Shown piece by piece: positions 1 to 7,565 of a DNA stretch of 64,000 bases. Source of the stretch: Pseudomonas sp. PSE14 (lineage in GTDB: Bacteria; Pseudomonadota; Gammaproteobacteria; Pseudomonadales; Pseudomonadaceae); NCBI RefSeq assembly GCF_029203285.1, contig NZ_CP115669.1, forward strand, positions 2,170,001 to 2,234,000, given 5' to 3'. Both the position numbers and the translations under genes were made by a program. The notes under the pieces were generated by a model, which saw only the letters and a program-made list of their open reading frames with translations, searched no databases and had not been told where the DNA came from. Position 1 is the first letter of the stretch. Every line of letters starts with the position of its first letter.

Positions 1-771
1 GTCGTCGAACGGCTTGGCCATGAAGCAGGCCTGCATGCCGTGCTTGTGCGCCACGCCTTTGACCAGGCGCTTGTAGCGCACGGCCTGGTCCATGGCGGTG
101 AGGGCGTCGCCGTGCTCCAGGGTGATCTCCACCTGGCCCGGCGCGTACTCGGAAATCGCCGTGCGCGCCGGGATACCCTGGGCCTTGCAGGCGGCATAGA
201 GGTCGGCGAGGAACGGCTCGATCTGCTCCAGCTCGCGCAGGCCATAGACCTGGGTGGCGCGCGGGCGGCCGCCGTCGGCGTCCAGCGCCGGTTGGGGGCG
301 GCCGTTGGCGTCGCGCTTGGCGTCCAGCAGGTAGAACTCCAACTCGCAGGCCATCACCGGGTGGTAGCCGGCGGCCTTGAGGCCGTCGATCACATGGATC
401 AGCACGTGGCGCGGGTCGGCGATGTCCGCCGGCTTGCCTTCCTCGGGGTGCATGCTGACCTGCACCGCCGCCGTGGGAATCTGCCGCCAGGGCAGGCGCA
501 CCAGGCTGCCGGCCAGCGGATAGGCGCGGCAGTCGATGTCGCCGACGTCCCAGACCAGCCCGGAATCCTCCACATCCTCGCCATGGATCGTGAGGCCGAG
601 GATGGTGCTGGGCAGCGGCCGGCCGGACTGGTACACGGCGAGCAGTTCCTCGCGGTGCAGCAGCTTGCCGCGCGGCACGCCGTTGGCGTCGAGGATGAAC
701 AGCTCGACCATTTCGATGTCGGGGTTCTGGGCCAGGAAATCCTGGGCTTCTTGCACGGAGGCGAAATTCAT
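1..771 (-). CDS. Glutamine-synthetase-family gamma-glutamylpolyamine ligase, 3' end beyond window
   Basis: Encodes the first 257 residues of a glutamine synthetase-like enzyme; the gene runs off the left edge. The protein begins MNFASVQEAQDFL and shows the beta-grasp N-terminal half (LFILDANGVPRGK) and the start of the catalytic domain (CELEFYLLD, then SEYAPGQVEITLEH), which carries the metal-binding glutamates. The short N-terminus and these motifs match the PuuA/SpuI/PauA group, cytoplasmic enzymes that glutamylate putrescine, spermidine or related amines with ATP, rather than GlnA itself. The exact amine cannot be read from sequence and ethanolamine-type ligases look similar. No neighbour in the window belongs to polyamine catabolism; its operon partners probably lie to the left. 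Confidence 0.85.
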   Translation of the reverse strand, partial: MNFASVQEAQDFLAQNPDIEMVELFILDANGVPRGKLLHREELLAVYQSGRPLPSTILGLTIHGEDVEDSGLVWDVGDIDCRAYPLAGSLVRLPWRQIPTAAVQVSMHPEEGKPADIADPRHVLIHVIDGLKAAGYHPVMACELEFYLLDAKRDANGRPQPALDADGGRPRATQVYGLRELEQIEPFLADLYAACKAQGIPARTAISEYAPGQVEITLEHGDALTAMDQAVRYKRLVKGVAHKHGMQACFMAKPFDD

Positions 772-1363
772 GGGGCTCTCGATAGCATCCAGCCGGATGC
801 GCTGACGACCTGCAGGCCAGGGCCGCACCAGGTGTGCGGGGATAAAGGCGGGCAAGCGATGCAACGGGCTACGTCTTGTTCGAGGAGGGCGTGGCCATCC
901 TTGAGCGTAGTTCCGTCGATGGAGTCCGGGCGCGGTGGCCCGTCAGCGGCTGGCGCTATCCGGTGGACGCGCGTGGCGGCAGTGCCAGAGCGCCCAGAAG
1001 GCCAGTTCGAGAGGCAGGGTCAGCGGTTGCAGTTCGAGCCAACGGGCATGTTTGCGCGGCAGACGGGTAGCGTTGCCGGCCTTGAGGGCGGCGACGGTAT
1101 CCAGCGGTGCGGGCGAAACGAGCAGGTGCATGTTGGGCGGGATGGCTGACGATGCAATCAGCCTCGCACAGGCTCATGCGTTTATTAAATGTGATTTTCA
1201 AGATGCTTGGATTTTAAAAATCGAAACTGAATGCCTGGGTCTGGCACCGGGAGCGCCGATCCAGAGGCGCTACGGATGATTGAATGCAGCCGGTCGCGTG
1301 CGTCGATGGGAAATCGAGCCTCCCCTACACTGGGAACATCTTTCGTCAGGACCGGGCTCGCCC
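772..1363. other. Intergenic region without a convincing gene
   Basis: About 590 bases separate the polyamine ligase start from the MoaD/ThiS-like gene. A 62-codon open frame on the minus strand (1131 to 943) has no ribosome-binding site, and its product resembles nothing I recognise. A short AT-rich stretch near 1180-1235 is the likeliest promoter zone. I see no other RNA gene or repeat. Confidence 0.5.
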
Positions 1364-1633
1364 ATGTGCCGTATCGTCTTCGCCCCCTCGATCCAGCGCC
1401 ACGTTGCGCTGGAGGAGCGCGAGCTGTCGGCGCCGACGCTGAAGGCGGCGCTGGAGATGGTATTCGCCGAGGCGCCGGCCCTGCGCGGCTACCTGCTGGA
1501 CGACCAGGGCGGGCTGCGCCGGCACCTGACGATCTTCATCGACGGCCTGCGCCTGCGCGATCGCGCCCGCCTGAGCGATGCGCTGGCGGCGGATAGCGAG
1601 GTCTATGTGGTGCAGGCCCTGAGCGGCGGCTGA
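1364..1633 (+). CDS. MoaD/ThiS-family small ubiquitin-like protein
   Basis: An 89-residue protein starting MCRIVFAPSIQRHV and ending in Leu-Ser-Gly-Gly. A beta-grasp-sized protein with a C-terminal Gly-Gly is the hallmark of MoaD/ThiS sulfur carriers and prokaryotic ubiquitin-like proteins, in which the terminal glycine is adenylated and thiocarboxylated or conjugated. The start at 1364 is chosen because upstream in-frame codons add a poor, unconserved extension; the ribosome-binding site is weak. The gene is followed after 10 bases by an Asp-box propeller gene, so the two are probably co-transcribed. No E1-like activating enzyme, MoaE or ThiG is nearby, so the acceptor is unknown. Family call from size, fold pattern and tail; biological role unassigned. 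Confidence 0.75.
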   Translation: MCRIVFAPSIQRHVALEERELSAPTLKAALEMVFAEAPALRGYLLDDQGGLRRHLTIFIDGLRLRDRARLSDALAADSEVYVVQALSGG

Positions 1634-1643
1634 GGAGGCGGCT

Positions 1644-2747
1644 ATGGATGATCGATTGCTGGTGGCGACCCGCAAGGGGTTGTTCACCTTTCAGCGTGAC
1701 GTGAATGGCTGGCAGGAAACGCGTCGCGAGTTCCTGGGCGAGCCCCTGAGCGTGGTGCTGGCCGACCCCCGCGATGACACCCTGTATGCCGCGCTCAACC
1801 TCGGTCACTTCGGCTGCAAGCTGTGGCGCCAGCGGCCCGGCGAGGACTGGCAGGAAGTCGCCGTACCGGTCTACCCGCCGCAGCCCGACCCGCTGCCAAC
1901 GCCGAAGGAGGGCGACGCTCCCCCCGCGCCCTGGACCCTGCAGCAGATCTGGTGCCTGGAAACCGGTGGCGCCAGCGAGCCGGGCGTGCTCTGGGCCGGG
2001 ACCATTCCCGGCGGACTGTTCCGCAGCGCGGATGGCGGCGACAGCTGGGAGCTGAACCGCCCATTGTGGGACCGCCCCGAGCGCGCCCGCTGGTTCGGCG
2101 GTGGCTACGACTGGCCGGGCATCCATTCGGTCAGCGTCGACCCGCGCGATAGCCGGCACCTGACGGTCGGCGTGTCCTGCGGCGGCGTCTGGCAGAGCGA
2201 CGACGGTGGCGCCAGCTGGCGCAACACCACGGTGGGCATGTACGCCGACTACATGCCGCCGGAGCTGCGCGAGGACGGCGCCATCCAGGACCCGCACCGC
2301 CTGGTGCAGTGCCCGGCACAACCGGACCGCCTGTGGGTGCAGCACCACAATGGCATCTTCACCTCCACCGATGGTGGCGCGCGCTGGCACGACGTGCAGG
2401 CCGAACCTTCCAGCTTCGGTTTCGCCGTGGCGGTGCACCCGACCCAACCGGATACCGCCTGGTTCGTGCCGGCGGTGCAGGATGTCTGCCGGGTGCCGGT
2501 GGACGGCCGCTTCGTGGTCACCCGCACCCGCGATGGTGGTGCCAGCTTCGAGGTGCTGGACAGCGGTCTGCCGCAGGGCCCGGCCTTTGACCTGGTGTAT
2601 CGCCACGGCCTGGCGGTGGACGACGAGGGCACCTGTGTGGCGATGGGTTCCACCACCGGCGGCCTGTGGCTGTCGGAGAACGGCGGCGACCATTGGCAGT
2701 GCCTGTCGGCCAACCTGCCGCCGATCTATTGCGTGCGCTTCGGCTGA
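1644..2747 (+). CDS. Asp-box (BNR/sialidase-like) beta-propeller protein
   Basis: A 367-residue protein without a signal peptide, starting MDDRLLVATRKGLF. It contains at least five Asp-box motifs of the S-x-D-x-G-x-x-W type (RSADGGDSW, QSDDGGASW, TSTDGGARW, TRDGGASF, SENGGDHW), the turn signature of six- or seven-bladed propellers such as sialidases, VPS10/sortilin and Ycf48. The catalytic Arg triad and Tyr of true sialidases are not evident, so hydrolysis of sialic acid should not be assumed. It lies 10 bases after the MoaD/ThiS-like gene and is probably translated from the same mRNA. Its 3' end overlaps the 3' end of a small convergent gene by 22 bases. Confidence 0.8.
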   Translation: MDDRLLVATRKGLFTFQRDVNGWQETRREFLGEPLSVVLADPRDDTLYAALNLGHFGCKLWRQRPGEDWQEVAVPVYPPQPDPLPTPKEGDAPPAPWTLQQIWCLETGGASEPGVLWAGTIPGGLFRSADGGDSWELNRPLWDRPERARWFGGGYDWPGIHSVSVDPRDSRHLTVGVSCGGVWQSDDGGASWRNTTVGMYADYMPPELREDGAIQDPHRLVQCPAQPDRLWVQHHNGIFTSTDGGARWHDVQAEPSSFGFAVAVHPTQPDTAWFVPAVQDVCRVPVDGRFVVTRTRDGGASFEVLDSGLPQGPAFDLVYRHGLAVDDEGTCVAMGSTTGGLWLSENGGDHWQCLSANLPPIYCVRFG

Positions 2748-2869
2748 TTTTTGCGCCGCTCCTGTTCGCGGACCTCCCGTGGCTTCATGCGGTGGTCGAA
2801 GTAGTTGATCGCGGTGCCGAACACCACGATGGCGATGAGGATGGTCAGGCCGATGTGCAGGGGTTCCAT
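2726..2869 (-). CDS. 47-residue single-pass membrane protein
   Basis: A very short gene with a good ribosome-binding site (AAGGAGAC, 5 bases before ATG). The product has one N-terminal hydrophobic segment (residues 5-22, IGLTILIAIVVFGTAINYF region) followed by a strongly charged tail rich in Arg, Lys and Glu. It starts 25 bases after the RimK-like gene on the same strand, so it is probably the last gene of that operon. Its stop lies inside the 3' end of the opposing propeller gene. No family recognised. The topology suggests a small inner-membrane protein with a cytoplasmic basic tail. Confidence 0.6.
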   Translation of the reverse strand: MEPLHIGLTILIAIVVFGTAINYFDHRMKPREVREQERRKNQPKRTQ

Positions 2870-2894
2870 GAGTGTGTCTCCTTGAACGACGGGG

Positions 2895-4478
2895 TCAGCG
2901 CGCCTGGCCGCGCCGCTTGAGCTCCAGGCGGCGGATGAACTCTTCCAGCACCTGGCGGTAGAGATCGTCCCTGAGGCAGGCGTCCTCGATGCCGGCGTCG
3001 AGGTTGGGGTTGTCGTTCACTTCGATCACCACCACCTCGCCGCCGACCTCCTTGAGGTCCACCCCGTAGAGGCCGTCTCCGATCAGGCTGGCGGTCTTCT
3101 GCGCCAACTCCACCACCGCGCGCGGCGCGTCCTGCACCGGCAGCGTGCGGCATTCGCCGATCACCTCGCCGCCGGCCTTGTGATTGACGATCTGCCAGTG
3201 CCCGCGCGACATGAAGTACTGGCAGGCATAGATCGGCTTGCGGTTGAGGATGCCGATGCGCCAGTCGTAGTCGGTGTAGAGAAACTCCTGGGCGAGCAGC
3301 AGCACCGAGTGCTCGAACAGTTCCGTGCTGACGCTGTGCAGCTGCTGGACGTTCTCCACCTTGTACACGCCGCGGGAGAAGCAGCCGTCGGGGATCTTCA
3401 GCACCAGCGGAAAGCCCAGGCGCTGCCCGACGCGCTCCAGTTCCTGCGGGTTGTCCTTGTAGAGGATTTCCGTATCCGGCATGCCCAGGCCGTGGCTGCG
3501 CAGCAGGTCGGTGAGGTAGACCTTGTTGGTGCAGCGCAGGATCGAGGTGGGATCGTCCATCACGATCAGCCCCTCGCTCTCGGCCTTCTTGGCGAAGCGG
3601 TAGGTGTGGTCGTCGACGTGGGTGGTCTCTCGGATCAGCAGGGCGTCGTACTCGGCCAGGCGGGCGTAGTCCTTCTTCTCGATCAGCTCGATGTCGATGC
3701 CCAGCTTGCCGCCGACGCGGATGAAGTTCTCCAGCGCGAGGGCGTTGGACGGCGGCAGGGTTTCCGCCGGGTTGTGCAGGATCGCCATGTCATAGCGCGC
3801 CAGGCGCCGCGAGTTGGGTTGGCGCCAGATGCGCCGGCTGAAGCCGTCAAGGGCATCGGCGAAGGCGTCTTCCTGGCTGCCCCGCAGCTTGTGCAGGGCG
3901 CCGGCGCGGATGCCCGCGATGTGCCAGGCATCGGTACGGCGAAAATCCACCAGCAGGATGGGGCAGGGGAAGGCCTCGAACAGCTGGCGGGCGATCTCCT
4001 GCAGCGGCTCCAGGTCAGTACGGCCGAAGTACAGACTGAGGGTGAAGCCGTCGGTGCTGGCGCAGGGATGCTGGGCGAGGGCTTTTTCCAGGGACTTTTC
4101 CAGGTCGTCCAGGGCCAGCCCGTAGAGCGATTTCTTCGCCAGTTCGCTCAGGGTGCGCACCGAGGGAATCACTTTATGGCCGCGAGCTTCGGCCAGCAAC
4201 GAACAATAATAACCATGACCGAGATATTTATAGTTGCGGCACAAGTTGATCACTTGAATACGCTTGCCTTGTTCGAACTGATGCGAATCTTCAAGGTATT
4301 CGCGAGCGCTCAACATATCTTCGCTGGGAATATAGGAAGCCCAGTCTTCCTTGCGCTCGACGATGATCAGTATCTGGCTTGAATTGCGTGCTGAAGGCGG
4401 CTCTGCAGTGGCATCGGCGATGACCGAGAGGGCACTTGAATTGAACTTTTGCTGGAAGTTGGTGTGTAGCGAAGACAT
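2895..4478 (-). CDS. RLAN-domain RimK-like ATP-grasp ligase
   Basis: A 527-residue cytoplasmic protein. Residues about 30-230 form the RLAN domain (RimK-like ATP-grasp N-terminal), and about 290-515 form an ATP-grasp domain with the characteristic VIEVNDNPNLDAG metal/ATP-binding segment near the end. RimK relatives join glutamate or other amino acids to a carboxylate through an acyl-phosphate; RLAN-type ligases are predicted in comparative studies to build small peptides or modify proteins and often sit beside GNAT acetyltransferases. That is the case here: a GNAT gene is divergent 94 bases away and a tiny membrane protein follows downstream. Substrate unknown. The long N-terminus is Ser/Gln-rich, and a slightly later start is possible. 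Confidence 0.85.
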   Translation of the reverse strand: MSSLHTNFQQKFNSSALSVIADATAEPPSARNSSQILIIVERKEDWASYIPSEDMLSAREYLEDSHQFEQGKRIQVINLCRNYKYLGHGYYCSLLAEARGHKVIPSVRTLSELAKKSLYGLALDDLEKSLEKALAQHPCASTDGFTLSLYFGRTDLEPLQEIARQLFEAFPCPILLVDFRRTDAWHIAGIRAGALHKLRGSQEDAFADALDGFSRRIWRQPNSRRLARYDMAILHNPAETLPPSNALALENFIRVGGKLGIDIELIEKKDYARLAEYDALLIRETTHVDDHTYRFAKKAESEGLIVMDDPTSILRCTNKVYLTDLLRSHGLGMPDTEILYKDNPQELERVGQRLGFPLVLKIPDGCFSRGVYKVENVQQLHSVSTELFEHSVLLLAQEFLYTDYDWRIGILNRKPIYACQYFMSRGHWQIVNHKAGGEVIGECRTLPVQDAPRAVVELAQKTASLIGDGLYGVDLKEVGGEVVVIEVNDNPNLDAGIEDACLRDDLYRQVLEEFIRRLELKRRGQAR

Positions 4479-4571
4479 TGTTAACGGACCTGTCTGGAAG
4501 TTGCCGTGACTCTATTAAGCATCAACTTCTGGAAATGTCCCGGTTCATTACGAAAGTTTTACGGAGAGTCC

Positions 4572-5021
4572 ATGTCGCTATTATATCGCCTTGCCACACA
4601 GGCCGATTTGCCAAGGTTGCGGCAACTGGAAGAATGCACGTTCGAGCAGGACCGCCTGAGCGTGCGCAGCTTCCGCCGGTTGATCGGCGCAGCGAGCGCA
4701 GAACTGGTGGTCGCCGACGGAGAGGGTGAGCTGCTGGGCTATGCCTTGCTGCTGTATCGGCAGGGCTCAAGCGTGGCGCGTCTGTATTCCCTGGCAATTT
4801 CCTCGCAGGCGCGCGGGCAGGGCCTGGGCAGCGGGTTGCTGGAGCAGGTGGAGCGGCGTGCCGCGAGCCGTGGCTGCGCCGTATTGCGGCTCGAGGTACG
4901 GGTCGACAACGCCGTTGCCATCGGTCTTTACGAGCGGCGCGGGTATCGGCGTTTCGGGCGCACGGCGGGTTATTACGCTGATGGCGCCGATGCCTGGCGC
5001 TACGAGAAGCCGTTGATCTGA
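4572..5021 (+). CDS. GNAT-family N-acetyltransferase (RimI-like)
   Basis: A 149-residue GNAT protein starting MSLLYRLATQADL; the ATG is preceded by GGAGAG at good spacing, which is why the longer frame beginning at 4506 is rejected. Motif A for acetyl-CoA binding is visible (SQARGQGLGSGLL), followed by motif B (LRLEVRVDNAVAIGLYERRGY). It is divergent from the RLAN/RimK ligase and shares its 94-base promoter region, a pairing known for this ligase class, so it may acetylate the ligase product or a substrate. Substrate not predictable. Confidence 0.85.
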   Translation: MSLLYRLATQADLPRLRQLEECTFEQDRLSVRSFRRLIGAASAELVVADGEGELLGYALLLYRQGSSVARLYSLAISSQARGQGLGSGLLEQVERRAASRGCAVLRLEVRVDNAVAIGLYERRGYRRFGRTAGYYADGADAWRYEKPLI

Positions 5022-5052
5022 CAGGACGTTGCGGGGCTGGCCAGGGCATGTA

Positions 5053-5080
5053 AAACAATCTATAAAAATATAGATTGTTT
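5053..5080. promoter_or_regulatory. Perfect palindromic operator for the ArsR/BigR-like repressor
   Basis: Two perfect 12-base inverted arms, AAACAATCTATA and TATAGATTGTTT, are separated by four A residues. The element is AT-rich in a GC-rich context and sits 17 bases before the ATG of the ArsR-family gene, so it overlaps the likely promoter. ArsR/BigR repressors bind imperfect AT-rich palindromes of this kind and autoregulate; assignment to this gene is inferred from position. Confidence 0.8.
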
Positions 5081-5097
5081 ATTTGTAGATCGTTGCC

Positions 5098-5427
5098 ATG
5101 ACCGCTACCACGCTCGACCCCGCCGACGCCCAGCGTCTGCACCAGTCCGCCGAATCCGCCTGCCAGTTGCTCAAGGCCCTGGCCAATGCGGATCGCCTGA
5201 TGCTGCTCTGCCAACTGGCCCAGGGCGAAATGAACGTCGGGGAGCTGGAAGCCTGCACCGGCATCGCCCAGCCGACCTTGTCGCAACAACTGGCGGTGCT
5301 GCGCCGCGAGGCGCTGGTGGAAACCCGTCGCGAGGGCAAGCAGGTCTACTACCGCATCGCCAGCCAGCAGGCACTGGCGGTGATCGAGACCCTGTATCGG
5401 CTGTTCTGCGCGGAGGACGCGAAGTGA
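5098..5427 (+). CDS. bigR: BigR/SqrR-like ArsR-family sulfane-sulfur-sensing repressor
   Basis: A 109-residue winged-helix protein with the ArsR signature (LKALANADRLMLLCQL then IAQPTLSQQLAVLRREALV). Cys38 (LLCQL) and Cys104 (RLFCAED) correspond to the two cysteines that form a di- or polysulfide bridge in BigR/SqrR repressors; metal-sensor CxC motifs are absent. Disulfide formation releases DNA and induces the downstream genes. It heads a four-gene operon with two YeeE/YedE-type membrane proteins and a Blh hydrolase, the classic BigR target. It overlaps the next gene by 4 bases. Confidence 0.9.
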   Translation: MTATTLDPADAQRLHQSAESACQLLKALANADRLMLLCQLAQGEMNVGELEACTGIAQPTLSQQLAVLRREALVETRREGKQVYYRIASQQALAVIETLYRLFCAEDAK

Positions 5428-5852
5428 TCGACTGGAGCAACTTCACACCCTGGAGTGCCCTGGCCGGGGGCGCGCTGATCGGACTGTCGGCGGGGCTCTT
5501 CGCCGTGCTCGACGGGCGCATCGCCGGTATCAGCGGTCTGCTCGGAGGCCTGTTCAAACGCGCCGCGTGGGGCGGCGAGGGGCCGCTGTTCCTGCTTGGC
5601 CTGCTGGTGGCGCCCCTGCTGTGGGCGGTGCTGCGGCCGCTGCCGGAGATCCGTTTCGAGGCGGGTTGGACGACCCTGCTGCTGGCTGGGCTGCTGGTCG
5701 GGGTCGGCAGCCGTTTCGGTTCCGGCTGCACCAGCGGGCACGGCGTCTGCGGCCTGTCGCGGCTGTCCGGCCGTTCCCTGGTGGCGACGCTGTGTTTCAT
5801 GGCCACCGGCTTCATCACCGTATTCGTCCTGCGTCACCTGCTGGGAGCCTGA
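5424..5852 (+). CDS. YeeE/YedE-family (DUF395) sulfur-compound membrane transporter, first half
   Basis: A 142-residue integral membrane protein, GTG start overlapping the repressor stop. It carries the YeeE/YedE signature GSGCTSGHGVCGLSRLS near residues 98-114, with the conserved cysteines proposed to pass thiosulfate or sulfide-derived species across the inner membrane. About four hydrophobic helices are visible. The next gene encodes the complementary half-size protein, so the pair likely forms one channel. Co-transcription with bigR and blh ties it to import or export of sulfur compounds during persulfide stress. Confidence 0.85.
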   Translation: MIDWSNFTPWSALAGGALIGLSAGLFAVLDGRIAGISGLLGGLFKRAAWGGEGPLFLLGLLVAPLLWAVLRPLPEIRFEAGWTTLLLAGLLVGVGSRFGSGCTSGHGVCGLSRLSGRSLVATLCFMATGFITVFVLRHLLGA

Positions 5853-5855
5853 AAC

Positions 5856-6290
5856 ATGGGCAAGATCGTCGCGTTTCTGGCCGGACTGCTGTTCGGCATC
5901 GGCCTGCTGCTGGCGGGCATGGCAAACCCGGCGAAGGTGCTGGGCTTCCTCGATCTCGCCGGACACTGGGACCCGTCGCTGGCGCTGGTGATGGTCGCCG
6001 CCATCGGCACGGCGTTGCCGTTCTTCGCCTGGGCGCGGCGGCATGATCGGGCGCTGCTGGGCGGCGCCATGCAGTTACCCAGGCGTCGCGACCTGGATGG
6101 CCAACTGGTCGGCGGCAGCCTGTTGTTCGGCGTGGGCTGGGGCATCGCCGGCATCTGCCCGGGGCCGGCCCTGGTGACCTTCGCCGCCGGCTACTGGCAG
6201 GGCGCGCTGTTCTGCCTGGCCATGCTGGTGGGCATGGGGCTGCATGCCGGCTACGAATGGCAACGTGACGCGAAGAGGAGACCCGCATGA
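5856..6290 (+). CDS. YeeE/YedE-family (DUF6691-type) membrane protein, second half
   Basis: A 144-residue membrane protein starting MGKIVAFLAGLLFG. It shows the paired YeeE/YedE motif GVGWGIAGICPGPAL with a single conserved cysteine, plus about four transmembrane segments. It is the companion of the preceding DUF395 protein (3 bases apart) and overlaps the start of the Blh gene by 4 bases, so all four genes are likely co-translated. Role inferred as part of a sulfur-species permease. Confidence 0.85.
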   Translation: MGKIVAFLAGLLFGIGLLLAGMANPAKVLGFLDLAGHWDPSLALVMVAAIGTALPFFAWARRHDRALLGGAMQLPRRRDLDGQLVGGSLLFGVGWGIAGICPGPALVTFAAGYWQGALFCLAMLVGMGLHAGYEWQRDAKRRPA

Positions 6291-7150
6291 GCGCCACTAT
6301 CCAACCTTTCTTCGATCCTGCGACGTCCACCTACAGCTATGTGGTGGCCGACTCCGGCACCGGGCGCTGCGCCATCATCGACCCGGTGCTCGACTACGAC
6401 GCCGCCGCCGGGCGCATCGGCTACGCCAATGCCCGGAGCATCCGCGACTACGTGCGCGAACAGGGCCTGACGCTGGAGTGGCTGCTGGAGACCCACCTGC
6501 ACGCCGATCACCTGTCCGCCTCGGCCTGGCTCAAGGGCGAACTGGGCGGCCGGATGGCCATCGGCTCCAACACCTCCCAGGTGCAGCGAACCTTCGCCGG
6601 GCTGCTCAACCTGGGCGTGGAGTTTCCCTGCGACGGCAGCCAGTTCGATCACCTGTTCAGCGATGGCGAACGCTTCTTCATCGGCGAACTGGAGGCCGAG
6701 GCGCTGCACACGCCGGGTCACACGCCGGCGTGCATGACCTATCGGATCGGCGATGCCGCCTTCGTCGGCGACACCCTGTTCATGCCCGACTACGGCACCG
6801 CCCGCTGCGATTTCCCCGGCGGCGATGCGCGCCAGTTGTACCGCTCCATCCAGCGGCTGTTCGCGTTGCCCGCCGACACCCGGCTGTTCATGTGCCACGA
6901 CTACCTGTCGGCGCATCGGGAGGAGCATGAGCACCAGACCACCGTCGCACGGCAGCGCCAGAACAACGTGCACGTGCATGACGGCGTGGACGAGGAGAGC
7001 TTCGTCAGCATGCGCCAGCAGCGCGATGCGACGCTCCACGCGCCAGCGCTGATCTGGCCGTCGATCCAGGTGAACATGCGCGGTGGAGCTTTGCCGGAAG
7101 CGGAAGCCAACGGCGTGCGCTATCTGCGGATTCCGCTGGATCGGATGTAA
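6287..7150 (+). CDS. blh: Blh-type persulfide dioxygenase (metallo-beta-lactamase fold)
   Basis: A 287-residue MBL-fold enzyme. Metal ligands are visible in THLHADHLSAS (His70, His72, Asp74, His75), HTPGHTP (His145), GDTLF (Asp162) and CHDY (His204). The segment FMPDYGTARCDFPGG, with its conserved Cys174, is typical of ETHE1/Blh persulfide dioxygenases, which oxidise glutathione persulfide to sulfite with mononuclear iron. Last gene of the bigR operon; gene order matches BigR regulons of other proteobacteria. Ends just before a repeat-rich region facing aceF. Confidence 0.9.
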   Translation: MSATIQPFFDPATSTYSYVVADSGTGRCAIIDPVLDYDAAAGRIGYANARSIRDYVREQGLTLEWLLETHLHADHLSASAWLKGELGGRMAIGSNTSQVQRTFAGLLNLGVEFPCDGSQFDHLFSDGERFFIGELEAEALHTPGHTPACMTYRIGDAAFVGDTLFMPDYGTARCDFPGGDARQLYRSIQRLFALPADTRLFMCHDYLSAHREEHEHQTTVARQRQNNVHVHDGVDEESFVSMRQQRDATLHAPALIWPSIQVNMRGGALPEAEANGVRYLRIPLDRM

Positions 7151-7216
7151 CGGCTTCGCGAGCAAGGACTGGGCGTCCCCCTCGGTCCTACGAAGAGCTG
7201 GTCGTATGCGCTTGCT

Positions 7217-7240
7217 GTAGGAGCGAGCGTGCTCGCGAAC
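7217..7240. repeat. Pseudomonas intergenic palindromic repeat, copy 1
   Basis: GTAGGAGCGAGCGTGCTCGC followed by GAAC: GCGAGC and GCTCGC form a small hairpin. A copy differing at one base lies at 7526-7549, and reverse-oriented fragments (GCTCCTACGA) occur near 7285 and 7471. This is the common Pseudomonas REP-like element. Confidence 0.8.
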
Positions 7241-7329
7241 CGCCCAAGTCCGGCGCTGCCGGGAGTCCGATCACGGACAGGGTCCGCTCCTACGAGATGC
7301 ATCTGCGCTCGGGTCGGCCCTCACCGTAA

Positions 7330-7350
7330 CCCTCTCCCAGGGGGAGAGGG
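7330..7350. terminator. CCCTCTCCC/GGGAGAGGG hairpin, copy 1
   Basis: Perfect 9-base arms CCCTCTCCC and GGGAGAGGG around a 3-base loop, between the convergent genes blh and aceF. No T-run follows, so it may act as a bidirectional terminator or 3'-end stabiliser. This motif is dispersed in many gamma-proteobacterial genomes. Confidence 0.5.
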
Positions 7351-7400
7351 GACCGTCCGGAGCAGGATGAAACCACTCTGTCAGCCGGCACGATCTGGCT

Positions 7401-7421
7401 CCCTCTCCCTGAGGGAGAGGG
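7401..7421. terminator. CCCTCTCCC/GGGAGAGGG hairpin, copy 2
   Basis: Second copy of the same hairpin, arms CCCTCTCCC and GGGAGAGGG, followed by CTGGGGTGAGGG, the usual tail of this dispersed repeat. It lies in the 415-base gap between blh and aceF, which otherwise holds only repeat copies and no gene. Confidence 0.5.
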
Positions 7422-7525
7422 CTGGGGTGAGGGGGAAAGCCCTGGCACAGATTCAGCCGGGACAAGACAGTTGCTCCTACGAAAGCCTACTCTCGAGCGC
7501 ATCGTTGCGCGGTGGGTCCGCTTGT

Positions 7526-7549
7526 GTAGGAGCGAGCTTGCTCGCGAAC
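7526..7549. repeat. Pseudomonas intergenic palindromic repeat, copy 2
   Basis: GTAGGAGCGAGCTTGCTCGC followed by GAAC, in the same orientation as the copy at 7217-7240 and 17 bases before the aceF stop codon on the opposite strand. Confidence 0.8.
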
Positions 7550-7565
7550 AGCGCCGGGACGAGCG

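Noticed and set aside
943..1131. 62-codon minus-strand frame before the MoaD-like gene
   Set aside because: No ribosome-binding site, no recognisable family, and a high-GC region where such frames arise by chance.
40..1149. Long plus-strand open frame opposite the polyamine ligase
   Set aside because: It is the high-GC antisense shadow of the ligase gene; the product is low-complexity Gly/Ala/Arg/His-rich and matches no family.
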